Source: CAVPUA01 sp963828015 (lineage in GTDB: Bacteria; Actinomycetota; Actinomycetes; Mycobacteriales; Jatrophihabitantaceae). From it: a DNA stretch of 64,000 nt. The stretch spans positions 496,001-560,000 of the forward strand of contig CAWHCD010000006.1 in the NCBI GenBank assembly GCA_963828015.1. Direction: 5' to 3'. Positions 8,153 through 16,721 of the stretch are shown in pieces. Both the position numbers and the translations under genes were made by a program. The stretch's first letter is position 1, and the number at the start of each line of letters is the position of its first letter. The notes beneath the pieces were generated by a model. That model saw only the letters and a program-made list of their open reading frames with translations. It did not search any database and was not told the DNA's origin.

Positions 8153-8382
8153 AGTGGCGCGTTTCCATTCGGAGAGAGGGGTGAGCGATTGTCGACAGCG
8201 TAGGTCTCGAAGGCAGTCAACTCAGGTTGAATGGCCAGTGATTGAGGTGTTGTCCTGATTCCAGGACTCGAAGTCATAGACCCGACTCGGTTGCCACCTC
8301 TTCGCGGCAACAACGAAAGCGATCGACAGCGGAAGGATGTCGGGGAACGGCGGTGGCTCTCTCGAATGATCATCTCCACCAC
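8149..8382 (-). other. Weak upstream open frame, possible leader of the SDR gene
   Basis: A 77-codon frame whose TGA overlaps the SDR start (ATGA) and which lies just downstream of the candidate promoter at 8425-8454. That geometry suggests translational coupling, and the SDR lacks its own ribosome site. Against it, the composition is Arg/Ser/Pro-rich and resembles an untranslated frame. Recorded as a possibility, not a gene call. Confidence 0.2.
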
Positions 8383-8415
8383 CCGATCTGAGGGAACCGC
8401 TCGCGAACCGGAATG

Positions 8416-8454
8416 CTAACTCTCAAGTTAGGCAGGCGATCTAGCCGCTGTCAA
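8416..8454 (-). promoter_or_regulatory. Candidate promoter with CTAACT-N4-AGTTAG inverted repeat
   Basis: On the minus strand TTGACA (8454-8449) and TAACTT (8430-8425) are separated by 18 nt, a good vegetative-type promoter for the SDR gene. The -10 overlaps a perfect 6-bp inverted repeat (CTAACT at 8416-8421, AGTTAG at 8426-8431), a likely operator for an unidentified regulator. The rest of the 600-nt gap 8153-8759 shows no other gene or terminator that I can support. Confidence 0.45.
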
Positions 8455-8759
8455 CCTCTTCATGGCACCAACTGAACGCCTGGCGATCAATCGACCGCGG
8501 AATTCGTGGCCGCGCCTTACCGATTCCGTTGACTTCGTGCGCAACGCCGCTCTCCGCCCCATGGCCGATGCGCGCCCCGAGACGAGGCGTGGATCGGCAG
8601 GAGTTGTCCACCGCGCACAAGGACCGCCCGAGTTTGGAGCGAGGTGCCGCCGGGTACCAAGACGAAGGTGGGCGACAGCGCTAATGATGGTCTTGACGTC
8701 GGTGGTGTCGCGGGTCGCCGAATTTAGCCGGCCGGACTGCCCTGACCTGAAGGAGAGAA

Positions 8760-8933
8760 ATGACTAGCAACAGCGATGCCCTCCACCCAACCGACGGTGA
8801 GGACGCCTCGGATCCCACAATGATCTCCGCTGGGTCTACACACCGGAGCGAAGGAGCCGACACCAGCTCCGCGCCCAATGATGACGAGGGCTTGTCACCC
8901 GAAGAGATCAACTCCATCTTGCAGGCGGAGTAG
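8760..8933 (+). CDS. Small acidic protein, 57 residues
   Basis: A short gene with an excellent ribosome site (AAGGAG, 5 nt before ATG 8760). The product is hydrophilic and acidic, rich in Asp/Glu/Ser/Thr, with no membrane segment; it ends with an amphipathic stretch GLSPEEINSILQAE. No family is recognised. The strong ribosome site and the uniform acidic composition argue for a real gene. It ends 190 nt before the next plus-strand gene. Confidence 0.5.
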   Translation: MTSNSDALHPTDGEDASDPTMISAGSTHRSEGADTSSAPNDDEGLSPEEINSILQAE

Positions 8934-9123
8934 CGCCCACCCGGGCATCCGGCGGACCACCGCGAGATCAGGACTGTGGATTTAACGGAGTTTCCAGCCT
9001 GACCCACTGGGCGTGAGTCCGGCGGGATGGACACAACGATGACGGCGGGTGTCGCGGGGGAGGCGGAGCTCGCCAGTTCTGGCAGAGTGTCCGCATGCTC
9101 GCGATGCTTGGACGGGGAAGACG

Positions 9124-9825
9124 TTGACCGCAACGAGCGCGCTGTCCTTCGACAACCAGATCTCCTTCGGTGACCTGCTTACCTCGATCAGTGTGCTCAT
9201 CGCCGCGTTGACGGTGTACGTCAGTTTCGCGCAGGCTCGGACTCAGCAGTTGCGGACGGTGGGTGACACCGTGCGGACGGCGGCCGCCGATGCGCTGGCC
9301 ACGCTCGAGCGCTACGCATTGCTGCCGAAGGCGCTCAGTGAGCACGCTCAGGGTCTGGTCGTGTCCGTGAGCCAGGACGTCGCGAACGCGACAACCACGT
9401 CGAAGGTCAATGAGGCTCGCGACCGGCTGTGGCAGGGCCTGACCGAGGCGTGGGAGACCACGAGGTCGGCCCAGCGAGCGGAAGGTGTCGAGAAGGCTCA
9501 CGTCAGGTTGTACGGCCATCGTCCAGACGCCTACGACGGCGTAGCCGCCGCCATCCGCGAACTCGACGACGATGCCCTGGCCGCCTTCAGTGCGCTACTA
9601 CTCAGCTCGCAGCAGGTCGTCACCGGCTACCAGAGCCAGGACCGGGCACTCGTTCAACCCGCACAGGTAGGTAACGACCTGCGAGAGTGCCTGCAGCAAT
9701 ATGATCGCTCGCTCGAACAGGGCGCGGCATCGGCACTGAACTCAGTCCGCTCCCGCCTGCAAGCGATCATCGCCGCTGACGACAAGCGGGTCACCGACCG
9801 CGAGTGGCACCCCGCGGGAACGTGA
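9124..9825 (+). CDS. Hypothetical single-pass membrane protein
   Basis: About 233 residues from TTG 9124, which has GGGGA just upstream; the frame is open back to GTG 9049. One hydrophobic segment near the N-terminus (FGDLLTSISVLIAALTVYVSFA) is followed by a long soluble region of alpha-helical character (QARTQQLRTVGDTVRTAAADAL onward) that may form a coiled coil. No enzyme motif is visible. It converges with the TetR gene, leaving only 16 nt between the two ends. Confidence 0.55.
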   Translation: MTATSALSFDNQISFGDLLTSISVLIAALTVYVSFAQARTQQLRTVGDTVRTAAADALATLERYALLPKALSEHAQGLVVSVSQDVANATTTSKVNEARDRLWQGLTEAWETTRSAQRAEGVEKAHVRLYGHRPDAYDGVAAAIRELDDDALAAFSALLLSSQQVVTGYQSQDRALVQPAQVGNDLRECLQQYDRSLEQGAASALNSVRSRLQAIIAADDKRVTDREWHPAGT

Positions 9826-9841
9826 AAATCCGAGCTCGGCG

Positions 9842-10438
9842 CTACAGGTGCTTCAGGGTTGCGAACGCCTCGTCGATGAGCTCTTCCAGATTCTCGCGCC
9901 CGTCGGAATCCATCCAGGCCTCGATCGCGAGATGCAGACAGTCCAGGGCCGCCGCGGCTCTCGCCTTCGCCGCCAGCGTCACCGGACCGTTCGGATCGGT
10001 GCGGTCGGCGAGGGCCCGGCTCAGAATGGGACCAAGCATCTGCCGCTTCGCGTAGTGACGGTTGCGCAGGGCGGGCGTTTCCAGGATCAGCCGGGTGATC
10101 CGCATGGACCATTCCGGGTCCTTGCGGTATCGCTCCATGATGAAGTCGACACCGTGCCGTAGCGCTACCCAGTCGCTCTCCCGGGATGGCCGGGCACGGA
10201 CGGTCTCGGCGATCTGGTCGACGTCGGCGTCCAGGGCTCCGAGCACGGCCTCTTCCTTGCTGCCGAAATAGCGCAGGAACGTGCTCCGCGAGACGTTCGC
10301 CGCCGCGGCGAGGTCATTGATCGTCACGTTCTCGAAGCCGTCGCGGCCGAACATGTCGAACGCGAGCCGGGCCAGTTCGTCGCGGACGGCTGCGCGGGCG
10401 ATGCCGCGGGTGGTGTTGGCCGTCGTCGGAATCGCCAC
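9842..10438 (-). CDS. TetR family transcriptional regulator
   Basis: A 198-residue TetR regulator. The HTH lies at residues ~35-65, with the classical FENVTINDLAAAANVSRSTF and LRYFGSKEEAVLGAL. The C-terminal ligand domain is of the short acyl/aryl type (VRARPSRESDWVALRHGV, RYRKDPEWSMRI). It is divergent from the CMD-BVMO operon (first start 10547) with 108 nt between starts, so it most likely represses that operon and itself. It belongs to the same subtype as the broken TetR at 37111-37744. Confidence 0.88.
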   Translation of the reverse strand: MAIPTTANTTRGIARAAVRDELARLAFDMFGRDGFENVTINDLAAAANVSRSTFLRYFGSKEEAVLGALDADVDQIAETVRARPSRESDWVALRHGVDFIMERYRKDPEWSMRITRLILETPALRNRHYAKRQMLGPILSRALADRTDPNGPVTLAAKARAAAALDCLHLAIEAWMDSDGRENLEELIDEAFATLKHL

Positions 10439-10546
10439 CCTCCGAGATTACCGGACTGAGTAACCCTTCCAACGCCGAGCGGGAGAAGCTAATCTGACAC
10501 CCAGTCTCACTTTCGGCCAGAGTTCCAAAAAATCAGGAGGCCCCGG

Positions 10547-11311
10547 TTGTCCGATGATCGCAGGGCTCAGTTGAAGGAGCTCTTTCTCGCCAAGCGGGGG
10601 TACTGGAACCCGTTCTGGGATGGTCTGCTGGACCTCGATCCGGAGTTCTTTGCCGCGTACCTCGGCTTTTCCTCGGTCCCATGGGAGAGCGGTCCGCTGA
10701 GCCCGAAGGTCAAGGAACTCATCTACACCGCGATCGACGCCGCGACGACTCATCTCTACGAGCCGGGCCTGCGCCAGCACATCACCAACGCGCTTCGGTA
10801 CGGAGCGACGTCCGCCGAGGTGATGCAGGTGTACGAGATCGCCAGCCTGCAAGGAATCCACACCTGCAACGTCGGCGTGCCGATCCTGGTAGAGGAGCTG
10901 CAGACCGCCGGTGTCGCGGCCCGCCCAACGGCCGCCGACACGCGCCGGGCCGCGCTGAAGGCCGAGTTCGAGAACACCATGGGCTACTGGAGTCCGCATT
11001 GGGACGGATTGCTGGACCTGGATCCAGAGTTCTTCGCTGCGTTCCTCGAGCTGGCCGAGGCGGCGCACCGTGACGGTCCGCTGGAGCCGAAGGTGCAGGA
11101 GCTCATCCACATCGCGGTCGACTCATCCACCACCCACCTGTACGAGCCGGCGCTGCGCATCCACATCCGCCGCGCGCTCGAGCTCGGGGCAACCAGGGAG
11201 GAGATCATGGAGGTCTTCGAGCTCACCAGCGTGCTCGGCATCCACACCTGCACGCTGGGTGTACCGCTTCTGATGGAGACGCTGTCAGCGACCTCGGCGG
11301 GACAGCGATGA
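10547..11311 (+). CDS. Tandem carboxymuconolactone-decarboxylase (CMD) domain protein
   Basis: A 254-residue protein made of two similar halves (residues ~1-120 and ~130-250). Each half repeats GYW-P-WDGLLDLDPEFFAA, then PLxPKVxELI, TTHLYEPxLRxHI, and LxGIHTC-GVP. Many CMD/AhpD proteins use a CxxC pair, but each half here has only the single Cys of GIHTC, so AhpD-type redox activity is unlikely. Start is TTG 10547, strongly supported by AGGAGG 6 nt upstream. The stop overlaps the BVMO start (ATGA), so the pair is co-translated. Confidence 0.8.
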   Translation: MSDDRRAQLKELFLAKRGYWNPFWDGLLDLDPEFFAAYLGFSSVPWESGPLSPKVKELIYTAIDAATTHLYEPGLRQHITNALRYGATSAEVMQVYEIASLQGIHTCNVGVPILVEELQTAGVAARPTAADTRRAALKAEFENTMGYWSPHWDGLLDLDPEFFAAFLELAEAAHRDGPLEPKVQELIHIAVDSSTTHLYEPALRIHIRRALELGATREEIMEVFELTSVLGIHTCTLGVPLLMETLSATSAGQR

Positions 11312-12936
11312 GCCCGCTGCCCGCGGCGGAGTCAGCAGCCGATTCCGCGTCCGGCCGCGATGTCGTCGACGTGCTGATCGTCGGCGCCGGGATTCTCGGG
11401 CTCTACCAGCTGTGGCGGGCGCGGGAGGACGGGTTCTCGGTCCGGATGCTGGAAGCGGGCGATGGGCTCGGCGGGACCTGGTTCTGGAACCGCTATCCCG
11501 GCGCGCGATTCGACTCCGAGAGCTACACCTATGCCTTCCTCCATGACCAGGAGCTGTTCGAGGAATGGGAATGGTCGGAGCTCTTCGCCGGTCAGCCAGA
11601 GATCGAGCGCTACCTCAACCATGCGATCGACAAGTTCGACCTACGCGGGCACATCCAGCTCAAGACGCGCGTGACGTCGGCGGTCTGGGACGAGGAAGCG
11701 TCGCAGTGGGTGGTGCGGGCCGCCGATGGAACCCTCGTCCGAGCGCGCTTCCTGATCGCCGCCCTCGGGATCCTGTCGCTGCCGTTCTTCCCTGACGTGC
11801 CCGGCCGCGAGTCCTTCGCCGGCGAGGCCTACCACCCGGCGTTGTGGCCGAAGGATCCCGTGGACTTCGAGGGCAAGCGCGTGGCGGTCATCGGCACCGG
11901 GGCCAGCGGCATCCAGATCATTCCGGAGATCGTCGACCAGGTCGCCGACCTGACGGTGTATCAGCGCACGCCGAACTGGTGTCTGCCGCTGAACAACCGG
12001 CCGATCACCGCCGAGGAGCAGGCCGAGCTAAGCGCCAACTTCGAGCGGATGCGCGAAACGCTGGCTACCTCGGTGAGCGGCTTCCTCCACGCGCCGTCCG
12101 GACGCCTCACGTTCGACGCCTCGAAGGAAGAACGCTGGGCGTTCTACGAGACCGTCTGGGCCAGTCCCGGCTTCGCCAAGCTGTCCACAAACTACAGCGA
12201 CATGATGATCGACCCAGCTGCCAACGCGGAGTGGTGCGCCTTCATCGAGGAGAAGATCCGCGGCCTGGTCGAGGACCAGTCCCTCGCCGACAAGCTGATC
12301 CCCACCGACCACGGCTACGGCGGCAAGCGTCCGCCCTACATGACCAACTACTACCAGGTCTACAACCAACCGCACGTCTCACTGGTTGACCTCAAAGCGA
12401 CTCCGATCCTGCAGGTCACGCCGACGGGGATCGAGACCGCCGACGGACTCCGCGAGTTCGACCTGATCATCTGGGCCACCGGATTCGACTTCGCGACCGG
12501 CTCGCTTAACCGGCTGGGCGTACAGGGGCGAGATGGTCTGCGCCTCGAGGATTACTGGGCCGAAGGCCCGAGCACCTACCTCGGCCTGATGTGCCACAAC
12601 TTCCCGAACTTCTTCTTCCCGGGCGGCCCGCACGGCGCAGCTGGCAACAACCCGCGCTACGGCGGCGACCAGTCCGACTTCATTGCCGACGCCCTCGTCT
12701 ACATGCGCGAGAACGGCTACACCACTATCGAGGCGCCCCAGGCCAAGGAAGACGACTGGACCAGCCAGATCGACGCCGCAGCGGCCAAGGCACCCCTCGC
12801 CGAGAGCAACTACTTCCTCGGCGTCAATATCCCCGGCAAGCCGCGCCGCTACCTCATCAACCCGCTCGGCCGGCCGAAGCTGCTCGAACTGATGCGAGCC
12901 GACGTCGAGGACGAATACAAGGGCTTCCTGGCTTAG
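11308..12936 (+). CDS. Baeyer-Villiger type flavin monooxygenase
   Basis: A 542-residue class B flavoprotein monooxygenase. It has the FAD Rossmann motif VGAGILGLYQLWRARE, the downstream GGTWFWNRYPGARFD, the diagnostic BVMO fingerprint F-x-G-x3-H-x3-W-P (FAGEAYHPALWP, about residues 170-182), and the NADPH motif IGTGASGIQIIPEI. Length and motifs match cyclohexanone/phenylacetone/steroid monooxygenases, which insert oxygen next to a ketone to give an ester or lactone. It is coupled to the CMD gene and probably controlled by the divergent TetR. The ketone substrate is unknown. Confidence 0.93.
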   Translation: MSPLPAAESAADSASGRDVVDVLIVGAGILGLYQLWRAREDGFSVRMLEAGDGLGGTWFWNRYPGARFDSESYTYAFLHDQELFEEWEWSELFAGQPEIERYLNHAIDKFDLRGHIQLKTRVTSAVWDEEASQWVVRAADGTLVRARFLIAALGILSLPFFPDVPGRESFAGEAYHPALWPKDPVDFEGKRVAVIGTGASGIQIIPEIVDQVADLTVYQRTPNWCLPLNNRPITAEEQAELSANFERMRETLATSVSGFLHAPSGRLTFDASKEERWAFYETVWASPGFAKLSTNYSDMMIDPAANAEWCAFIEEKIRGLVEDQSLADKLIPTDHGYGGKRPPYMTNYYQVYNQPHVSLVDLKATPILQVTPTGIETADGLREFDLIIWATGFDFATGSLNRLGVQGRDGLRLEDYWAEGPSTYLGLMCHNFPNFFFPGGPHGAAGNNPRYGGDQSDFIADALVYMRENGYTTIEAPQAKEDDWTSQIDAAAAKAPLAESNYFLGVNIPGKPRRYLINPLGRPKLLELMRADVEDEYKGFLA

Positions 12937-12946
12937 CCCCCGAGCC

Positions 12947-13354
12947 TCAGCGCAGTACTCCGACGATAAGGAGCACGGTCGCGATGATCATCGCGGGGGC
13001 GAGGGTCAGCAGGAGCAGGTCGACAACACGCTCCTGCGTGGCAGCCGCTCGATGTTCTCCAGCGGCGGCGGGCGCGAACCGGTGGCCGGCGCCCCACAGC
13101 GAGCCAAGTTGGGTCGCGAGCCAGTTGGCGTAGGTCCCATAGACGAGCAGCACCACCGCGACGACCTCCCACGCGTGGGAGAGGTTCAGATAGGGCCACA
13201 TCAAACCGACCACGACGAGGAAGGGTCCGTTCGTCATCCCCTGCAAGTGGCTGGCCACCCCCATCCGAGGGTTCCTCAGAACGGGGACGAAGAGCCCGGT
13301 CAGCAGGCCAAGGAGAAACAGGATGAGGCCCAAGGCAAGCAAGAGCTCCTGCAT
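12947..13354 (-). CDS. Hydroxylaminobenzene mutase-like (HabB/StyC-type) membrane protein
   Basis: A 135-residue protein with four hydrophobic segments: about residues 3-26, 44-60, 62-80 and 113-134. The first loop NPRMGVASHLQGMTNGPFL and the later GTYANWLATQLGSLWGAG resemble HabB-type hydroxylaminobenzene mutases, which share a fold with styrene-oxide isomerase StyC. Those enzymes rearrange hydroxylaminobenzene to 2-aminophenol or epoxides to aldehydes at the membrane. Assignment is from remembered motif similarity, so the reaction is tentative. It converges with the BVMO gene, 10 nt apart. Confidence 0.6.
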   Translation of the reverse strand: MQELLLALGLILFLLGLLTGLFVPVLRNPRMGVASHLQGMTNGPFLVVVGLMWPYLNLSHAWEVVAVVLLVYGTYANWLATQLGSLWGAGHRFAPAAAGEHRAAATQERVVDLLLLTLAPAMIIATVLLIVGVLR

Positions 13355-13375
13355 GGAGCAACACGCTAGCGCGGT

Positions 13376-14326
13376 TCAGCGTCCTTCCCCGCGATGGTGT
13401 CGTCGGAGTTCCTCATGTAGCGCTTGGGCGCGCGCGGCCGGGATGGTGCGCCCCTGCTCGATCAGCTCTGACGGCAGGCGCTGAGGTGCCGGCATCAGCA
13501 TCGTCCAGGGGTCGGCTCCGTCGAGCAATGGCGGTGCGGTGCGCAGCGTGAAGTCGGCCGGGACGACATCGGCCAGGTCGGACCAGGCGACGGGGAACGA
13601 CACGGGGGTGCCCGGCCGCAGCCGAGGGCTGTAGACGGCCGCGACGCTGGCGCCGCCGGCTCGGGTTGAGTCGAGAAAGATCTTGCCGTCGCGATCAGCC
13701 TTGATGAACGCGGTGGTCGCCAGCGCCGGGTCGAGTGCCTCGGCCCGGACGGCCAGCGCCCGGGTGGCCAGGGCGACGTCCTCGGTGCTTGCCCCGGTCA
13801 CGGGCACGAAGATGTGCACTCCTTTGGAGCCGCTGGTTTTCACGGCGCCGGCCAGGCCGATTTCGGCCAGTGCGTGACGCACCAGTTCGGCGGCGGTGAC
13901 GACACTACGGAAGTCACTGCCCTCGGGTGGATCGAGGTCAAGCACGAGATGGGTCGGGGCATCGATCTGGCCGGTCCGATACAGCGTCGGGTGAAACTCG
14001 ATGCTGCGTTGGTTGGCGAGCCACAACAAGGTGCGCCGGTCGTTGCACAACGCGTAGGTGATGTTGCGCTTCGAGGCCGCCGACCAAACCGAGGTGGTGG
14101 GGACCCAATCCGGGGTGTACTTGGGCACGTTCTTCTGCATGAACGGTTGCCGGCCGCGGAGCGCCCGAATAACGGACAGCGGTCGATCGCGGAGCGCCTC
14201 GATCAGCTGCGGATGGAGCGCATCCAGGTAGTCGACGAGGTCTCGCTTCGTCGTCTGGGCACCGTCGAACAGTTCCTCGTCCAGGTTGGTCAGGAGGACA
14301 CCGTCGCGAGCCTCACTGGCAGCCAT
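13376..14326 (-). CDS. LigD-type primase-polymerase (non-homologous end-joining polymerase domain)
   Basis: A 316-residue protein equal to the polymerase domain of LigD (archaeo-eukaryotic primase fold), without ligase or phosphoesterase domains. Visible motifs: PTHLVLDLDPPEG with the metal-binding D-x-D, AVKTSGSKGVHIFVPV with the conserved SGxKGxH segment, and KIFLDSTRAGG, equivalent to the family pattern around VFVDYLRN. In mycobacteria such split PolDom proteins (PolD1/PolD2) fill gaps during repair. No ku or ligase gene is seen in the window. Confidence 0.85.
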   Translation of the reverse strand: MAASEARDGVLLTNLDEELFDGAQTTKRDLVDYLDALHPQLIEALRDRPLSVIRALRGRQPFMQKNVPKYTPDWVPTTSVWSAASKRNITYALCNDRRTLLWLANQRSIEFHPTLYRTGQIDAPTHLVLDLDPPEGSDFRSVVTAAELVRHALAEIGLAGAVKTSGSKGVHIFVPVTGASTEDVALATRALAVRAEALDPALATTAFIKADRDGKIFLDSTRAGGASVAAVYSPRLRPGTPVSFPVAWSDLADVVPADFTLRTAPPLLDGADPWTMLMPAPQRLPSELIEQGRTIPAARAQALHEELRRHHRGEGR

Positions 14327-14395
14327 AGGGCCCTGCCGGAGTGTCGTGGGAACTCGAGGAGGAGTACGTGCGAAATACAGCCTTCCACGCCTGAA

Positions 14396-14406
14396 CCGAA
14401 AGTCGG
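14396..14406. promoter_or_regulatory. Inverted repeat CCGA-AAG-TCGG upstream of the CBS gene
   Basis: An 11-bp sequence identical to the core of the site at 1107-1119, here 70 nt before the CBS-domain gene start. The recurrence next to two stress-type genes suggests a common regulator. A DevR/DosR-like response is a guess based on the roles of CBS genes in that regulon. Confidence 0.35.
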
Positions 14407-14476
14407 GCTATTCCGCTTGGCCGGTTGTCGGTTAACGTCGACCCAGGATCCGCGACTACGAGCTGGGGTGGGCGCA

Positions 14477-14905
14477 ATGATTATCTCCGACTTACTACGC
14501 CACAAAGGATCTGCTGTGGTGACGGTCGGCTCGGCGACGCCCCTGCCCGAGCTACTGCGCGTGCTCGAGGAGCATCACATCGGCGGCGTCCCGGTCGTCG
14601 ACGACGACACCTTGACCGGCATCGTCTCCGAGCGCGACGTGGTGCGCCGGCTGGCCAGCGCCGGTGCCGCGCTGTTGACCGCGACCGTCGGCGACCTGAT
14701 GACCACAGATGTCATCAGTTGCGATCCCTCCGATGACCTTGACCGCGTCGCGACCACGATGACCGAACATCGCTTCCGACACATGCCCGTCGTGTCGGAC
14801 GGGCGTCTGGTCGGACTGGTCACCATCGGTGACGTGGTCGCCGCCCGACTGCGCAGCCTGGAATCAGAACGCCGTCAACTCGAGGACTACATCACCCGCG
14901 GCTAG
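14477..14905 (+). CDS. Tandem CBS-domain protein
   Basis: A 142-residue protein of two CBS domains (residues ~8-65 and ~75-130): LEEHHIGGVPVVDDDTLTGIVSERDVVRRL in the first and TEHRFRHMPVVSDGRLVGLVTIGDVV in the second. Stand-alone CBS pairs bind adenosine nucleotides and often belong to hypoxia or energy-stress responses, such as mycobacterial Hrp1. ATG start at 14477. It lies in the same orientation as the LLM oxidoreductase 85 nt downstream, but that gene has its own strong ribosome site. Confidence 0.88.
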   Translation: MIISDLLRHKGSAVVTVGSATPLPELLRVLEEHHIGGVPVVDDDTLTGIVSERDVVRRLASAGAALLTATVGDLMTTDVISCDPSDDLDRVATTMTEHRFRHMPVVSDGRLVGLVTIGDVVAARLRSLESERRQLEDYITRG

Positions 14906-14990
14906 CAGGGCGCCGCGGACCCGTGGTTTAAGGTCGGCGCGAGGGGTTGCGGGACATCGGCGCCCGCAGGCCGGTATCGGAGGAACGCGC

Positions 14991-15992
14991 ATGCGTCTGG
15001 GCGTCATCAACCTGATCCGTAGTTCGCGGGAGTCGATCAAGATCGCCCAAGCCGCCGAGGCGGCCGGCTTCTGGGGCCTCGGCATGGGCGACACGGTCCC
15101 CAAGCTCTACCAGGACACCTACGTCAGCGCCGCCGCCTGCTTCGCGGCGACCGAGCGACTGCACATCGGCCCGACGGTGACCAACACCGTCACCCGGCAC
15201 TGGTCGGTGTTGGGCGCGACGGCGCGAACGTTCGGCGAGCTCTACCCCGGCCGTTTCTTCGCCGGCGTGGCGACCGGCGACGGATCGTGCCACTCGGTCG
15301 GCCTCAAGCCCAACACCTGGGCCCAGCTCGAAGAGGACATCGCCAACGTCAAGACCTTTGCCCCCGAAGGCACGGACATCCAGATCGCCGCGTCGGGTCC
15401 CCGCGGGGCCGAGGCCGCTGGGCGCGTGGCCACCGACTTCATCATCGGCACCGGCCTGGACGTCGAGGCGCTGCGCTCGCTGGCCGCCCGGGCCCGAGCG
15501 GCGCGCACCGCGGCCGGGATCACCGAGCCGCTGCGGATCTGGGGTTTCGTCACCACGTACGTGGCCCCCGATCAGGCCGCGGCCGACGCCGCCCGGATCA
15601 GTCAGCGCGGCCGAGCGGTCGGCACCGCCCGCTTCTCGTTCAGCTCGACGTTCGAAGGCAAGGGTGTGCGCGAGGACTGGCAGCCCATCCTGCGCGAACA
15701 GCTGGCCAAGTACGACTTCAACCACCACGGGGCGCCGGGGGTCGGCAACGTCAACGGGCGGTTGTTCGACGACTACCCCGAGATCCAGGAGTACCTCAGT
15801 GATCGCTTCCAGCTGACCGGCACGGCCGAGCAGGTCGCGGCCCGCCTGGGCCAGGTGGCGCAGGAGGCCGGGTTGGACGGAACCTGGTGCACGCTCGCAG
15901 CCATGACGCCGGACGAGGACGTGATTGAACGCGTGCGCTCGACCGGTGCGGCCCTGCGGTCGCTGCACACCCTGGAGACCACGCCGGCCTAA
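14991..15992 (+). CDS. LLM class F420-dependent oxidoreductase
   Basis: A 333-residue luciferase-like TIM-barrel enzyme. N-terminal MRLGVINLIRSS, then AQAAEAAGFWGLGMGD, RLHIGPTVTNTVTRHW and YPGRFFAGVATGDG are typical of the 5,10-methylenetetrahydromethanopterin reductase-like branch that uses reduced F420. GGAGGAA lies 5-11 nt before ATG 14991. Reaction unknown; relatives reduce activated double bonds or oxidise alcohols. It ends in a 4-nt tail-to-tail overlap with the TetR gene 15989-16576. Confidence 0.85.
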   Translation: MRLGVINLIRSSRESIKIAQAAEAAGFWGLGMGDTVPKLYQDTYVSAAACFAATERLHIGPTVTNTVTRHWSVLGATARTFGELYPGRFFAGVATGDGSCHSVGLKPNTWAQLEEDIANVKTFAPEGTDIQIAASGPRGAEAAGRVATDFIIGTGLDVEALRSLAARARAARTAAGITEPLRIWGFVTTYVAPDQAAADAARISQRGRAVGTARFSFSSTFEGKGVREDWQPILREQLAKYDFNHHGAPGVGNVNGRLFDDYPEIQEYLSDRFQLTGTAEQVAARLGQVAQEAGLDGTWCTLAAMTPDEDVIERVRSTGAALRSLHTLETTPA

Positions 15993-16576
15993 CTCTCGGA
16001 GCGGAGCCCGTTCCACATCAGGTCGACGTGGGATCGGACGAACTCGGCGTCGAGTGGCTCGTGACCGATGAGCAGCCGGTACCAGAGCGGCGCATAGATG
16101 AGATCCAGTACCACGGCGGGATCGGCCGTCCGGATGTGGCCGGCTTCCATCGCCGTGAGGATCAGCTTCTTACCCTCCACCCGCCGGGCCAGGACGTAGC
16201 CGTCCCGGAAGGCCTGCGCGATCTCGGGATCGAACTGGGCCTCCCCGACCAGCGTTTTCACCATCTCACCGGTCGCGCCGCAGAACGCCTCGGCCATCGT
16301 GACCAGCCGCTCGCCGATGCTGGCCGGATCGACCGAGTCCGGGTACGGCGCGTTGATCCGGCCCAGTTGCAGGAAGGCGGACATGATCACCGCGGCCCGG
16401 CTGGGCCACCACCGGTAGATCGTCACCTTGCTGACCCCGGCTCGCCTGGCAATCGCCTCGACGGTGGTACCGCGCGGCCCGACCTCCTCCAGCAGGGCCT
16501 GGGCAGCCTCGAGGATCTTCTGTTCGGCTCGGGCCCCCGTACGCAAGGGAACGGGGGACTGCGGCTCAGCGGTCAT
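15989..16576 (-). CDS. TetR family transcriptional regulator (AcrR-type, TetR_C_11-like)
   Basis: A 195-residue regulator with the HTH at residues ~30-60 (GTTVEAIARRAGVSKVTIYR followed by WWPSRAAVIMSAFL). The C-terminal domain (VVLDLIYAPLWYRLLIGHEPL) matches a common actinobacterial TetR branch. It is divergent from the amidohydrolase at 16722, and the intergenic region has a promoter overlapped by a 15-bp inverted repeat (16662-16676), so it probably represses that gene and itself. Confidence 0.9.
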   Translation of the reverse strand: MTAEPQSPVPLRTGARAEQKILEAAQALLEEVGPRGTTVEAIARRAGVSKVTIYRWWPSRAAVIMSAFLQLGRINAPYPDSVDPASIGERLVTMAEAFCGATGEMVKTLVGEAQFDPEIAQAFRDGYVLARRVEGKKLILTAMEAGHIRTADPAVVLDLIYAPLWYRLLIGHEPLDAEFVRSHVDLMWNGLRSES

Positions 16577-16638
16577 CGACGTCCTCGGGGCAAGGGAATG
16601 CGGTACAGGCCGAACCTACCGCGACGGTCTCCCAGCTC

Positions 16639-16676
16639 TTGACACCTCGGATGATTGCTCTAACGTACGAAACGTT
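16639..16676 (+). promoter_or_regulatory. Promoter with overlapping TetR-type operator
   Basis: TTGACA at 16639-16644 and TAACGT at 16661-16666 are 16 nt apart and point toward the amidohydrolase. A perfect repeat AACGT-N5-ACGTT (16662-16676) overlaps the -10 element. It sits between the divergent TetR gene and the amidohydrolase, the usual place for such an operator. Confidence 0.55.
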
Positions 16677-16721
16677 GCGTTCAGTTTGCTGCCGACCACC
16701 TCATCCGGAAAGAGACTCGCC

